From Hoyosella levis (lineage in GTDB: Bacteria > Actinomycetota > Actinomycetes > Mycobacteriales > Mycobacteriaceae): a DNA stretch of 64,000 nucleotides. Made by a program: the position numbers and the translations under genes. The DNA is taken from assembly GCF_026008515.1 (NCBI RefSeq), contig NZ_BQYM01000003.1, positions 226,477 to 290,476 on the forward strand. Reading direction: 5' to 3'. This document shows positions 56,516 to 64,000 of the stretch, in pieces (positions within the stretch are counted from its first letter, which is position 1; each line of letters opens with the position of its first letter). Below the pieces are notes generated by a model that worked only from the letters and a program-made list of their open reading frames with translations, was not told the DNA's origin and made no database searches.

Positions 56516-58699
56516 TCAGCCGTGTGCGAAGCTGACGTTTGGCAGGATCCTCGACAGCCAGCGGGGGCAGTACCACGCTGCATGCCCCGACAGGCGCAGC
56601 ACCACCGGCAGCAGGACGAGGCGGATCATCACCGCATCGAGCAGCACGGCAAGGCCGAGGATGATGCCCATCTCCTTCGGCGGCAGCGGATCAGCGAGCG
56701 CGAAGGTGAAGAACACCGCGACCATCACCGCAGCGGCAGCCATGATGACGCGCCCAGAGTGGGCGAGCCCCTCCACCTTGGCCTGCACGGCGCTGCCGGT
56801 CTTCTCGTAGTGCTCCTTCGCGGTGGCGAGGAGGAACACGGTGTAGTCCATCGCGATGGCGAAGATCATCGCGAAGAAGAACACCGGCCCCCAGCCGTTG
56901 AGGAAGCCCTGCGGCTCGAAGCCGAGCAGGCTCGCGCCCACGCCGTCCTGGAAGATCAGCTTGGCCACGCCGAACGCAGCGGCGGTGGAGAGCAGGCTGA
57001 CGGCGGTGCCGATGAACGCGATCAGGGGCGCGCGCAGCGCGACGAGCAGCAGCAGGAACCCAAGCACGAGGATGATCGTGACGATCAGCGGGAACGCGTC
57101 GTTGAGCGCCTGCTGCAGGTCGAGGTTCTCGATGGCAGCCCCGCCGACGACGGCGTCGGCTGGAATGGCGGCGCGCAGGTCGGCGAGGATTGTGCCGAGC
57201 TGCTCATCGGAGGGGTCGACGGACGGCATGGCCTGGATCATGGCGTAGCCGGAGCCGTCGGTGGCCGGCATCGCGGGGGTGACCATAGCGATGCCGTCGG
57301 TGCTCTCGGTCGCGGCAATGGTTGCCGCCGCATCCGCCTCGGGGACGATGATCTGCAGCATGCCGGGCGCGCCCTCGCCGAACTGCTCCTGTACGACGCT
57401 GTAGCCCTCGCGAACCGGCGAGGCCTCGTCAACAACGTCGATGGACGGCATGGCGACCTTGAGGGAGAACACCGGAATGGCGAGCGCCACGAGCAGCGCG
57501 ACAGCACCGACCGCGAACGGCCAGGGGTGCTTGTTGAGGATCTCGCCCCACTTGGCGAACATCGGTGAGCGATGCTCCTGCTTCTTGGCATGCGGCAGCG
57601 CGAGGGCATTGACGCGGTTGCCAAGCTTGCCCATCACCGCGGGCAGCAAGGTCAAGGTGGCGAGCAGAACGAACGACACCGCGAGCATGATGCCCACCGC
57701 CATCGTCCGCACCGCCGGAGCCTCGACGAGCAGCACTGCGGAGAGACTGATGAGCACGGTGATGCCGGAGAGCAGCACGGCCTTGCCCGCGGTGTCCATG
57801 GTCTCGGCGACGGCGATGCGCGCGTCGGCGGTGCGCTTGAGGGCATCGCGGAACCTCGCGACGATGAACAGCGCGTAGTCGATGCCGAGCGCGAGGGCGA
57901 ACATCATCGCGAAGTTCATCGCCCACACCGAGATGGGGGTGGCCATGTTCAGCAGGACGAGGGCGCCCGCGGAGGCGACGAGCCCAGCGAGGGTGAGCAG
58001 CAGGGGCAGTCCCGCGGCGACGACGGAGCCGAACGCGATGATCATGATGGTCAGCGTGACCGGCCAGGAGATCATCTCGGCCTTGATCATGGCGTCGTGG
58101 TTGGCGTGGTTGAAGTCGCTCCATAGCGCGCTCGAGCCGGTGGGATAGATCTCGATACCGTTGCCCGCCAGCGCCGTCAGCTCGTCGAGGCGATCATCGA
58201 CGGCCTTGACCATGTCATCTGTGCTGGCGTTCGCTCCGGCGATCAGGATGCCGGTGCTGCCGTCGGGCGAGATGGTCATGCCAGCCTGGGGCGGGATGAT
58301 GTCGGCGAAGCGCTCGTCACTGGCGAGAGTGTTGGTGACCTCAGTGATGACAGCTTGCACGTCCTCGTCGGCGATGTCCTTGCCGGGGGCGTTGATGACG
58401 ACCTGCAGCGCAGATGCCGAGTTGCCGCCGAAGTGCTCGTTGGCGAGCTCGCGGGCCTGGACGGACTGGGAGTCGTTGGCCTGCCAGCCAGCCCCAGCGA
58501 GAGAGGTGAACACGGCGGGGGCGAACGCGCCCAGGGCGCCGATGAGGATGACCCAGGCGACGAGAACCGTGCTCGCGCGGTGGGTCATGGTGATCCCGAG
58601 CCGACCAAGTGGGCCGCTTTGGGGGGTGGATGGCGCCGGGCAGGCATCGGGAGGCGCGGCGCCCTCTTCTGGCGTCGCGTCCTCGGTGCGGACCGTCAC
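56516..58699 (-). CDS. MmpL/RND-type transporter in the predicted CstR regulon
   Basis: The 727-residue product has the two-fold RND layout: helix 1 (~40-62), an outer loop domain (~65-200), helices 2-6 (~205-375), a cytosolic stretch, helix 7 (~395-415), a second outer loop and helices 8-12 (~520-705). Proton-relay Asp-Tyr pairs occur in ALGIDYALF and AIAMDYTVF, as in MmpL3. It lacks the long C-terminal tail of MmpL3. Start is GTG. Two ATACCC-type operators lie 39-89 bp upstream, so expression should respond to persulfide or copper. The cargo is unknown; a thiol- or sulfur-related lipid is a speculation. Confidence 0.9.
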   Translation of the reverse strand: MTVRTEDATPEEGAAPPDACPAPSTPQSGPLGRLGITMTHRASTVLVAWVILIGALGAFAPAVFTSLAGAGWQANDSQSVQARELANEHFGGNSASALQVVINAPGKDIADEDVQAVITEVTNTLASDERFADIIPPQAGMTISPDGSTGILIAGANASTDDMVKAVDDRLDELTALAGNGIEIYPTGSSALWSDFNHANHDAMIKAEMISWPVTLTIMIIAFGSVVAAGLPLLLTLAGLVASAGALVLLNMATPISVWAMNFAMMFALALGIDYALFIVARFRDALKRTADARIAVAETMDTAGKAVLLSGITVLISLSAVLLVEAPAVRTMAVGIMLAVSFVLLATLTLLPAVMGKLGNRVNALALPHAKKQEHRSPMFAKWGEILNKHPWPFAVGAVALLVALAIPVFSLKVAMPSIDVVDEASPVREGYSVVQEQFGEGAPGMLQIIVPEADAAATIAATESTDGIAMVTPAMPATDGSGYAMIQAMPSVDPSDEQLGTILADLRAAIPADAVVGGAAIENLDLQQALNDAFPLIVTIILVLGFLLLLVALRAPLIAFIGTAVSLLSTAAAFGVAKLIFQDGVGASLLGFEPQGFLNGWGPVFFFAMIFAIAMDYTVFLLATAKEHYEKTGSAVQAKVEGLAHSGRVIMAAAAVMVAVFFTFALADPLPPKEMGIILGLAVLLDAVMIRLVLLPVVLRLSGHAAWYCPRWLSRILPNVSFAHG

Positions 58700-58737
58700 G
58701 GTGGTTCACCTTTCTGCAGTTCCAGGCAGTGTCATAT

Positions 58738-58753
58738 ATACCCCTGTGGGTAT
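58738..58753. promoter_or_regulatory. CstR/CsoR-type operator 1 upstream of the MmpL gene
   Basis: ATACCCCTGTGGGTAT lies 39 bp before the mmpL GTG, likely over its promoter. Confidence 0.8.
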
Positions 58754-58772
58754 TTACCGCATAGCCAATCAT

Positions 58773-58788
58773 ATACCCATAGGGGTAT
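58773..58788. promoter_or_regulatory. CstR/CsoR-type operator 2 upstream of the MmpL gene
   Basis: ATACCCATAGGGGTAT is the second copy, 35 bp from the first centre to centre, allowing two tetramers side by side. Confidence 0.8.
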
Positions 58789-58807
58789 ACAACCGCCAGT
58801 AGTGTGA

Positions 58808-59194
<387 letters not shown>

Positions 59195-59232
59195 GGGCTG
59201 GCTGCGGCCACTGGCGACCGTTGTGAGCGGCG

Positions 59233-59305
59233 GCGGCATAAGCACGGGAAGCCGTCAAACGCGATAGAAGCCGTCTCGGGATCTCCGCGGCATCTATCGC
59301 GTTTG
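59233..59305 (+). repeat. Palindromic intergenic element A, copy 5
   Basis: It has the same 73-bp layout but is the most diverged copy: one arm mismatch (ATCTATCGCGTTTG) is bridged by an inner GCC/GGC pair. It lies between the convergent cstR and MarR-type genes. Confidence 0.9.
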
Positions 59306-59357
59306 CGCGCCCGGGGCCCGAGGCCGGGGTTGACGGCGTCGGCTCGGGGCGGCAGGC

Positions 59358-59849
59358 CTAGGCCCGCCCCGCCACCCAGCGCGCGCGCCGATCCTTCCAG
59401 CGCTCGAGGGTGTGGCCGAGCTCCTCGTCCATGAAGCGGTAGAACTCGATGGTCTCCTCGAGCCGCCGACCGCCCGCTCGCGTGGCTCCGATCTCGCGCG
59501 CGCCTTCAGTGAGCAGCTCGATGTAGCGCTCGAGGAAAGGCTTGCGCTGCGCCATGATCGTGCCCCACACATCGTCGCCGTCGATCCGGTAGAAGTCCGA
59601 GCGCTCCCCTGGCTCCCTGCCGCGCGCGAGCAACCCGGCCTGGACCAGCTGTCGCACCGCGCCCGAGATCGCCGCCGGGCTCACGCGCAGGCCCTCCGCG
59701 AGATCGCGCGCGGTGTAGGTGTCGGCATCATCGGCGAGCACATAGGCGAAAACCCTGGCCGACATGCGAGGCATCCCGGCCTCGCTCAGCAGGATCGCGA
59801 GCTTCTCGGTGAATCGCAGCACCGCTTCGTGGTTGTCCGACTCGTCCAT
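59358..59849 (-). CDS. MarR-family (GbsR-like) regulator of the ABC exporter
   Basis: The 163-residue product has a winged HTH in MSARVFAYVLADDADTYTARDLAEGLRVSPAAISGAVRQLVQAGLLARGREPGERSDFYRI. The C-terminal dimer helices carry LERWKDRRARW. It starts at ATG 59849 with GGAGCGG upstream. It is divergent from an ABC exporter, and a palindrome sits between them 18 bp before the exporter start. It probably represses the exporter and itself until a drug or osmolyte binds. Confidence 0.87.
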   Translation of the reverse strand: MDESDNHEAVLRFTEKLAILLSEAGMPRMSARVFAYVLADDADTYTARDLAEGLRVSPAAISGAVRQLVQAGLLARGREPGERSDFYRIDGDDVWGTIMAQRKPFLERYIELLTEGAREIGATRAGGRRLEETIEFYRFMDEELGHTLERWKDRRARWVAGRA

Positions 59850-59940
59850 GACCGCTCCCTGCTCGAACCGTTGCCCTCTTCGCCCTGCCGGCACCTCCTG
59901 GCGCCATCGCTCGCTGCCACTATCGTAACAAGGTTCATAC

Positions 59941-59960
59941 TATTCACACTTTAGTGAATA
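59941..59960. promoter_or_regulatory. Operator between MarR-type gene and ABC exporter
   Basis: TATTCAC-N6-GTGAATA has perfect 7-bp arms and ends 18 bp before the ABC ATPase start. It is the most likely site for the divergent regulator. Confidence 0.75.
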
Positions 59961-59978
59961 CTCTGTAAGATCGATGGC

Positions 59979-60884
59979 ATGACTGCGGCAATCGACATGC
60001 AAGATGTCGTCAAGACCTTCGGCTCCGTCCGCGCCCTCGACCACCTCGACCTCCACGTCGAGCCCGGCGAGGTCCACGGCTTCCTCGGCCCCAACGGCGC
60101 CGGGAAATCCACCACCATCCGCATCCTCCTCGGCCTCCAGCGCGCCGACTCCGGGACGATCACCCTTCTCGGCCAGGACCCCTGGCGCGACGCCGTACCC
60201 CTTCACCGCCGACTCGCTTACGTCCCGGGCGACGTCGAGCTGTGGCCCAACCTCACCGGCGGCGAGGCCATCGACCTGCTCGCCCGCCTCCGCGGCGGCA
60301 TCAACACCGCCCGCCGCGCCGAGCTCATCGAGCGATTCGACCTCGACCCCACCAAGAAGGGCCGCACCTACTCCAAGGGCAACCGGCAAAAAGTCGCCAT
60401 CATCTCCGCCCTCGCCTCCGACGTCGACCTGCTCCTCCTCGACGAGCCGACCGCCGGACTCGACCCCCTCATGGAGACCGTCTTCCAGGAATTCATCCAC
60501 GAAGCCACCGGCCGGGGCACCACCGTCCTGCTCTCCAGCCACATCCTCGCCCAGGTCGAGAAGCTCTGCGATCGCATCAGCATCATCCGGCAGGGCCAGA
60601 TCGTGCAGACCGGCACGCTCGACGACATGCGCCACCTCACCCGCACCACAGTCGAGGTGACCACCGACCAGCCCGCTACCGGGCTCGCCCGCCTCGACGG
60701 CGTCCACGACCTCGCCGAGGAGCATGGCCGCATCCGCTTCTCCGTCGACGGCAACCACCTCGATACCGTCATGCGCGAGCTCGCCACCCTCGGCATCCGC
60801 GGCATCACCAGCCACCCGCCCACGCTCGAGGAACTGATGCTGCAGCACTACCAGAACGAGCTCACCAACGGAGCCACGGCATGA
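59979..60884 (+). CDS. ABC exporter ATPase (DrrA-like)
   Basis: This is a 301-residue single NBD. It has Walker [10 protein letters not shown] (~38-46), an atypical signature [12 protein letters not shown] where LSGGQ is usual (common in this exporter group), Walker [14 protein letters not shown] and the H-loop SSHI. The C-terminal ~80 residues are the DrrA-type regulatory domain. It pairs with the permease that starts in its stop codon (ATGA). The unit likely exports a drug or other hydrophobic compound and is controlled by the divergent MarR-type gene. Confidence 0.92.
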   Translation: MTAAIDMQDVVKTFGSVRALDHLDLHVEPGEVHGFLGPNGAGKSTTIRILLGLQRADSGTITLLGQDPWRDAVPLHRRLAYVPGDVELWPNLTGGEAIDLLARLRGGINTARRAELIERFDLDPTKKGRTYSKGNRQKVAIISALASDVDLLLLDEPTAGLDPLMETVFQEFIHEATGRGTTVLLSSHILAQVEKLCDRISIIRQGQIVQTGTLDDMRHLTRTTVEVTTDQPATGLARLDGVHDLAEEHGRIRFSVDGNHLDTVMRELATLGIRGITSHPPTLEELMLQHYQNELTNGATA

Positions 60885-62515
60885 CCACCACCCACGCGCC
60901 CACGCGATCCGGCCACCCACTCGCCGGCACCTGGACGCTCACCCGCCTCGCGCTGCGCCGCGACCGCATCCGGCTGCCCCTCTGGATCGCCGGGCTCACC
61001 CTCTTCACCCTCTCCAGCGTCTCGAGCTTCGAGCAGACCTACCCCACCGCCGCCGACCGCGACACCGTCGCGCGGCTCGCTGAGCTACCCGCCATGATCG
61101 GCATGGTCGGCCGCAACTACCAGCCCGCCGACTACCACTTCGGCATCATGATCGGCCACCAGATGACCGTCATGACAGCGCTCGTCTTCGGGCTCATGAG
61201 CATCCTGCAGCTCGTCCGCCATACTCGCGCGGAGGAGGAAGCAGGCCGCGCCGAGCTCGTCCGCTCCAGCGTCGTCGGCCGCCACGCCACCCTCACCGCC
61301 GCGCTCATCATCGTCACCGGAACCAGCCTCATCGCCGGGTTGCTCACCGCCGCAGGACTCGCCGCCACTGGCCTCCAAGGCATCACCCCCACAGGCTCCC
61401 TCTTGTATGGGCTGAGCATCGCCGCCGCGGGAATCGTCTTCGCCGGGATCACCGCCATCACCGTCCAGATCACCGAGTTCGGACGCGGCGCCACCGGCCT
61501 GGCGCTTGCCACCCTCGGCATCGCCTACGTGCTGCGCGCCTTCGGCGACATCGGCGACAACAGCAGCAGCTGGCTCTCCCCGCTCTACTGGGGCCAGGCC
61601 TCCCGCCCATACGCCACCGACGAGCGCTGGTGGCCACTCCTGCTCGCGCTAGCCGTCGCCGCCACGCTCATCGCCCTCGGATACCGGCTCAGCACCCAGC
61701 GCGACGTCGGCGCTGGACTGCGCGCCGCGCGCCGCGGAGCCGCCGCGGCAAGCCCCCTCCTCGGCACGCCCTTTGGCCTCGCCAACCGGCTCCACCGCGC
61801 CTCGCTCATCGCCTGGACCATCGGCATGCTGCTCTTCGGAGCGTCCTACGGCATGCTCATCGACGGCATCGAGGACATGATCGAGCAGATCGCCGCCCTC
61901 GGCGACATCATCTCCCAGATCCCCGGCTCCACCCTGGTCGACTCCTACGTCGCCATGCTCATCACGTTCCTATCGATCGTCATCTCCGCCCAGGCCGTCC
62001 TCGCCGTCAACCGCATGCGCAGCGAGGAAACCGCAGGCCGCGCCGAGCCCATCCTCTCCACCGGCGTCTCCCGCCAGCACTGGATGGCCAGCCACCTCAC
62101 CATCGCCCTCGGCTCCAGCGCCCTCCTCGCCATCATCACCGGCATCGGCATGGGCGGCTCCGGAGCCCTCGTCACCGGCGACATCGGCTTCCTCACCAAA
62201 GTCCTCGGCGCCGCCCTCGCCCACATCCCTGCTATCTGGGTCGCAGTCGGTGTTGCCGCAGCCCTCTACGGCCTAGCCCCGCGCCTGCTCGCCCTCGGCT
62301 GGATCGTCCCCGTCTACGGCATCATCGTCGTCTACCTCGGCGGCATACTCGGCTTCCCCGAATGGACCCACCGCTACTCCCCCTTCGGCTACATCCCCGA
62401 CCTGCCCGCCGCCGACCTCCAATGGATGCCACTGATCGCCCTCACCGCGATCGCCGTCGCCCTCGCTGCCGCCGGGATCGTCGGATTCCGCCGCCGCGAC
62501 CTCGAATCGAAGTAG
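60881..62515 (+). CDS. ABC exporter permease, two-fold form
   Basis: The 544-residue membrane protein has about 12 hydrophobic segments in two similar halves. Each half contains an amphipathic stretch with RxEExAGRAEL/EPI ([16 protein letters not shown] near 110 and [15 protein letters not shown] near 385). These paired repeats show an internal duplication typical of actinobacterial DrrB-like/TetR-linked exporters of this size. Translational coupling to the ATPase by ATGA fixes the start. It is probably a homodimer or a single full-length permease with two ATPases. Confidence 0.9.
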   Translation: MTTTHAPTRSGHPLAGTWTLTRLALRRDRIRLPLWIAGLTLFTLSSVSSFEQTYPTAADRDTVARLAELPAMIGMVGRNYQPADYHFGIMIGHQMTVMTALVFGLMSILQLVRHTRAEEEAGRAELVRSSVVGRHATLTAALIIVTGTSLIAGLLTAAGLAATGLQGITPTGSLLYGLSIAAAGIVFAGITAITVQITEFGRGATGLALATLGIAYVLRAFGDIGDNSSSWLSPLYWGQASRPYATDERWWPLLLALAVAATLIALGYRLSTQRDVGAGLRAARRGAAAASPLLGTPFGLANRLHRASLIAWTIGMLLFGASYGMLIDGIEDMIEQIAALGDIISQIPGSTLVDSYVAMLITFLSIVISAQAVLAVNRMRSEETAGRAEPILSTGVSRQHWMASHLTIALGSSALLAIITGIGMGGSGALVTGDIGFLTKVLGAALAHIPAIWVAVGVAAALYGLAPRLLALGWIVPVYGIIVVYLGGILGFPEWTHRYSPFGYIPDLPAADLQWMPLIALTAIAVALAAAGIVGFRRRDLESK

Positions 62516-62529
62516 GTGTGGGGGCTCGG

Positions 62530-62573
62530 CCCTCGCTCCTCGCTCCTCGCTCCTCGGCCTCGCTCCTCGGCCG
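62530..62573. repeat. Short heptameric tandem repeat
   Basis: Repeats of CCTCGCT (with CCTCGG variants) directly abut palindromic element C. Confidence 0.7.
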
Positions 62574-62641
62574 AATCTGCGAGTGAAAGTCCACAAACAT
62601 GCCCGATTTGCCGGGTTGCCGTTTACTTTCGCTCGCAGATT
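62574..62641. repeat. Palindromic element C downstream of the ABC permease
   Basis: 17-nt arms AATCTGCGAGTGAAAGT / ACTTTCGCTCGCAGATT pair except at one position. The centre is 34 nt with its own CCCG/CGGG pair. It lies just past the permease stop. Confidence 0.8.
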
Positions 62642-62773
62642 TCGTCGGGGCAAGACGTCGCTGGACCGTGCAGCCGCAGCACAAGCCGGCCCACCAAAGT
62701 TGTCCACAAGCCGAGGATTGTCCACAGGAACGCTGCAGGAAGATGCGCGCGCCACCAGCTCCCGGCAGGCTGC

Positions 62774-63862
62774 ATGGCCATGCCACCCTCACGAAACCCG
62801 CTACGCGGTGACCAGCTGCCCCGCGCGGTGGAGAATCTGCTCGCGGCGAACGACGGTCTGGTCCGCGTCGGCGAGGGCATCTCGCGCCAGCACGCGCAAC
62901 AGTTGTGTTCGCGCGGTCTCCTTGCTCGCCTCGCGCAGGGTGCTTACGTCGATCCAGTGGTCTACCAGCGACTATCGGACTGGGAGCAGTTCGCCCTGGC
63001 TTCGCGCGCATTCGTGGGATCCGGGCTGCCAGGCTCCTACCTTGCAGGCTGGTCAGCGGCGACGGTGAATGGGTTGCCCACGATGGGGAGGCCACCCCGG
63101 TTGCCGTTGGTCGTGCGTCCGGGCACGCGATTGAGCGGGGTGACGAAGTGCGCGTATGGCCGCACGCGTGTGGAACCAATTCCCGAGAATCGGCTGCGGC
63201 ACTACGCTGGCGTGCCCGCGACGACGGCAGGGCATGCTGCGTGCACGATCGCATTATCGTCGCGCATGCCCGATGCGCTAGCGGTGGCGGATCAAGCGTT
63301 GCGCCGAGGCGCGAGCCTCACTGGCTGCATCAAGGATTTCCGGGGGCGGGCAGGGATCGAGCGGGCCCGCTGGGTGGCAGATCATGCGTCGGGACTCGCG
63401 GAGTCACCGCTGGAATCCTTGGGCCGGTTCGCCGCCTACTTGGGCGGCTTGCCCCTTCCGGTTCCGAACGCGTGGGTCGGTGATACCAAGCCGCGGTTCC
63501 GGCTCGATGGATTGTGGCCGTACCACTGGGCCGGGTTCGAGGCCGATGGGGCCATCAAGTACAACGACCGGCCCGATGCCGCACGCATCATCGCTGACCA
63601 GCAGGAACGGGAATGGTTTCTGCGGCAGAAGCTCTCGCTCGACCTATGCCGCTACACCTGGCAGCACGCGCGCGGCAACCCCGACGAGCTCGCGTCGAGG
63701 TTCGCGGGACTGCTGGCGGCCAATCCCATTCGGGCGGAGCCGATCCGCTGGTGGAAGCACGATCCTGATCGTGGGCCGGTCGACCCGTTGCCGGAGGACT
63801 GGCCGAGCCCCCATCCGCAGGATGCCCGGTTGCCGCCGCGCTGGTGGACGGACCGCCGCTAG
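62774..63862 (+). CDS. AbiEi-like winged-helix / DUF559-like nuclease-fold protein
   Basis: The 362-residue product resembles actinobacterial proteins annotated as AbiEi-family antitoxin domain or DUF559. The N-terminal part (~25-75) is a winged HTH (VRVGEGISRQHAQQLCSRGLLARLAQGAYVDP). The C-terminal part (~210-330) has ESPLESLGRFAAYLGGLP, RFRLDGLWPYHWAGFEADG and KYNDR, the Glu/Asp/Glu-Lys spread of Vsr-like restriction-endonuclease folds. No AbiEii toxin partner is present. Start is uncertain: ATG 62774 or 62780, neither with a good ribosome site. Confidence 0.7.
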   Translation: MAMPPSRNPLRGDQLPRAVENLLAANDGLVRVGEGISRQHAQQLCSRGLLARLAQGAYVDPVVYQRLSDWEQFALASRAFVGSGLPGSYLAGWSAATVNGLPTMGRPPRLPLVVRPGTRLSGVTKCAYGRTRVEPIPENRLRHYAGVPATTAGHAACTIALSSRMPDALAVADQALRRGASLTGCIKDFRGRAGIERARWVADHASGLAESPLESLGRFAAYLGGLPLPVPNAWVGDTKPRFRLDGLWPYHWAGFEADGAIKYNDRPDAARIIADQQEREWFLRQKLSLDLCRYTWQHARGNPDELASRFAGLLAANPIRAEPIRWWKHDPDRGPVDPLPEDWPSPHPQDARLPPRWWTDRR

Positions 63863-63903
63863 CGTCGGTGGCCTCGCCGGCATCAACATGCCCTAATGGC
63901 CAA

Positions 63904-63983
63904 TGTCCGAGAGGGCACCAAACGGGCATTCCCCCCGGAGTGTGGACATCCTGAACACTGGGCCATGAAGGGCCCAGAAGGAG
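63904..63983 (+). promoter_or_regulatory. Structured leader of the gene entering at the right edge
   Basis: ATGTCC (63904) can pair with GGACAT (63944) around a segment carrying a run of six Cs. CTGGGCC/GGCCCAG (63958-63977, 6-nt loop) forms a second hairpin directly before AAGGAG. It could be a regulatory leader. It is not a confident match to a known riboswitch. Confidence 0.35.
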
Positions 63984-63993
63984 TGATGTCACG

Positions 63994-64000
63994 ATGGTGA
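63994..64000 (+). CDS. Start of a truncated gene at the window edge
   Basis: AAGGAG at 63978-63983 is followed by two ATGs. The first (63986) runs MSRW then stop, which could be a tiny leader peptide. The second (63994) stays open to the end of the window. Only two codons are visible, so nothing can be said about the product. Confidence 0.35.

Overview
The window is high-GC actinobacterial DNA. Gene content and order place it in the Mycobacteriales, on the Corynebacterium/Dietzia/Hoyosella side rather than in Mycobacterium itself. From 0.8 to 28.8 kb it mirrors the M. tuberculosis block Rv1018c to Rv1002c: glmU, prs, rplY, pth, a fatty acyl-AMP ligase like pks16, ispE, rsmA, rpfB, tatD, metG, pabB, rsmI and the protein O-mannosyltransferase. 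Three features recall Corynebacterium instead: an ABC-F gene after ispE, a KFSTS-type MetRS on the same strand as tatD, and a long-form (~480 aa) GapB. Synteny is from memory; genus and species cannot be fixed from this window.

Layout. 0-6.7 kb: UDP-GlcNAc and PRPP synthesis, L25, peptidyl-tRNA hydrolase, then a divergent thioesterase/LmrA-type TetR pair with two operators. 6.7-12 kb: acyl-AMP ligase, release factor 3, an enoyl-CoA hydratase-fold hydrolase and an AhpD-fold protein lacking one active-site cysteine. 12-23 kb: a long minus-strand series (metG, tatD, rpfB, rsmA, ispE, ABC-F, PPK2, triple-VOC protein, DUF4166). 23-29.8 kb: DUF2786 protein, pabB, rsmI, pmt, and a membrane-anchored HNH nuclease. 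29.9-38.5 kb: two DoxX-type proteins, a GntR regulator, an alpha/beta hydrolase with Asn at the nucleophile position, a PtpB-like phosphatase, BCCT and SulP transporters, and a quinone oxidoreductase. 38.5-49 kb: lhr-nei repair pair, Tat-exported ferritin-like protein, TVP38 membrane protein, CDF exporter, gapB. 49-54 kb: an orphan 1169-residue protein of unknown family and a sugar transporter. 54.3-59.2 kb: a sulfur-stress cluster (persulfide dioxygenase-rhodanese, DUF302, MmpL-type transporter, CstR-like repressor) tied together by four near-identical 16-bp operators. 59.3-62.5 kb: a MarR-controlled ABC exporter. 62.8-64 kb: an AbiEi/DUF559-like protein and the start of another gene.

Two observations stand out. 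First, a 73-bp palindromic element occurs five times with invariant geometry (23-nt flank, 14-nt arm, 22-nt centre, 14-nt arm). Four copies lie between convergent genes, and two unrelated palindromes of similar design lie in comparable places. Second, the predicted CstR regulon includes an MmpL transporter. No rRNA, tRNA, CRISPR array, insertion sequence or prophage gene was recognised.
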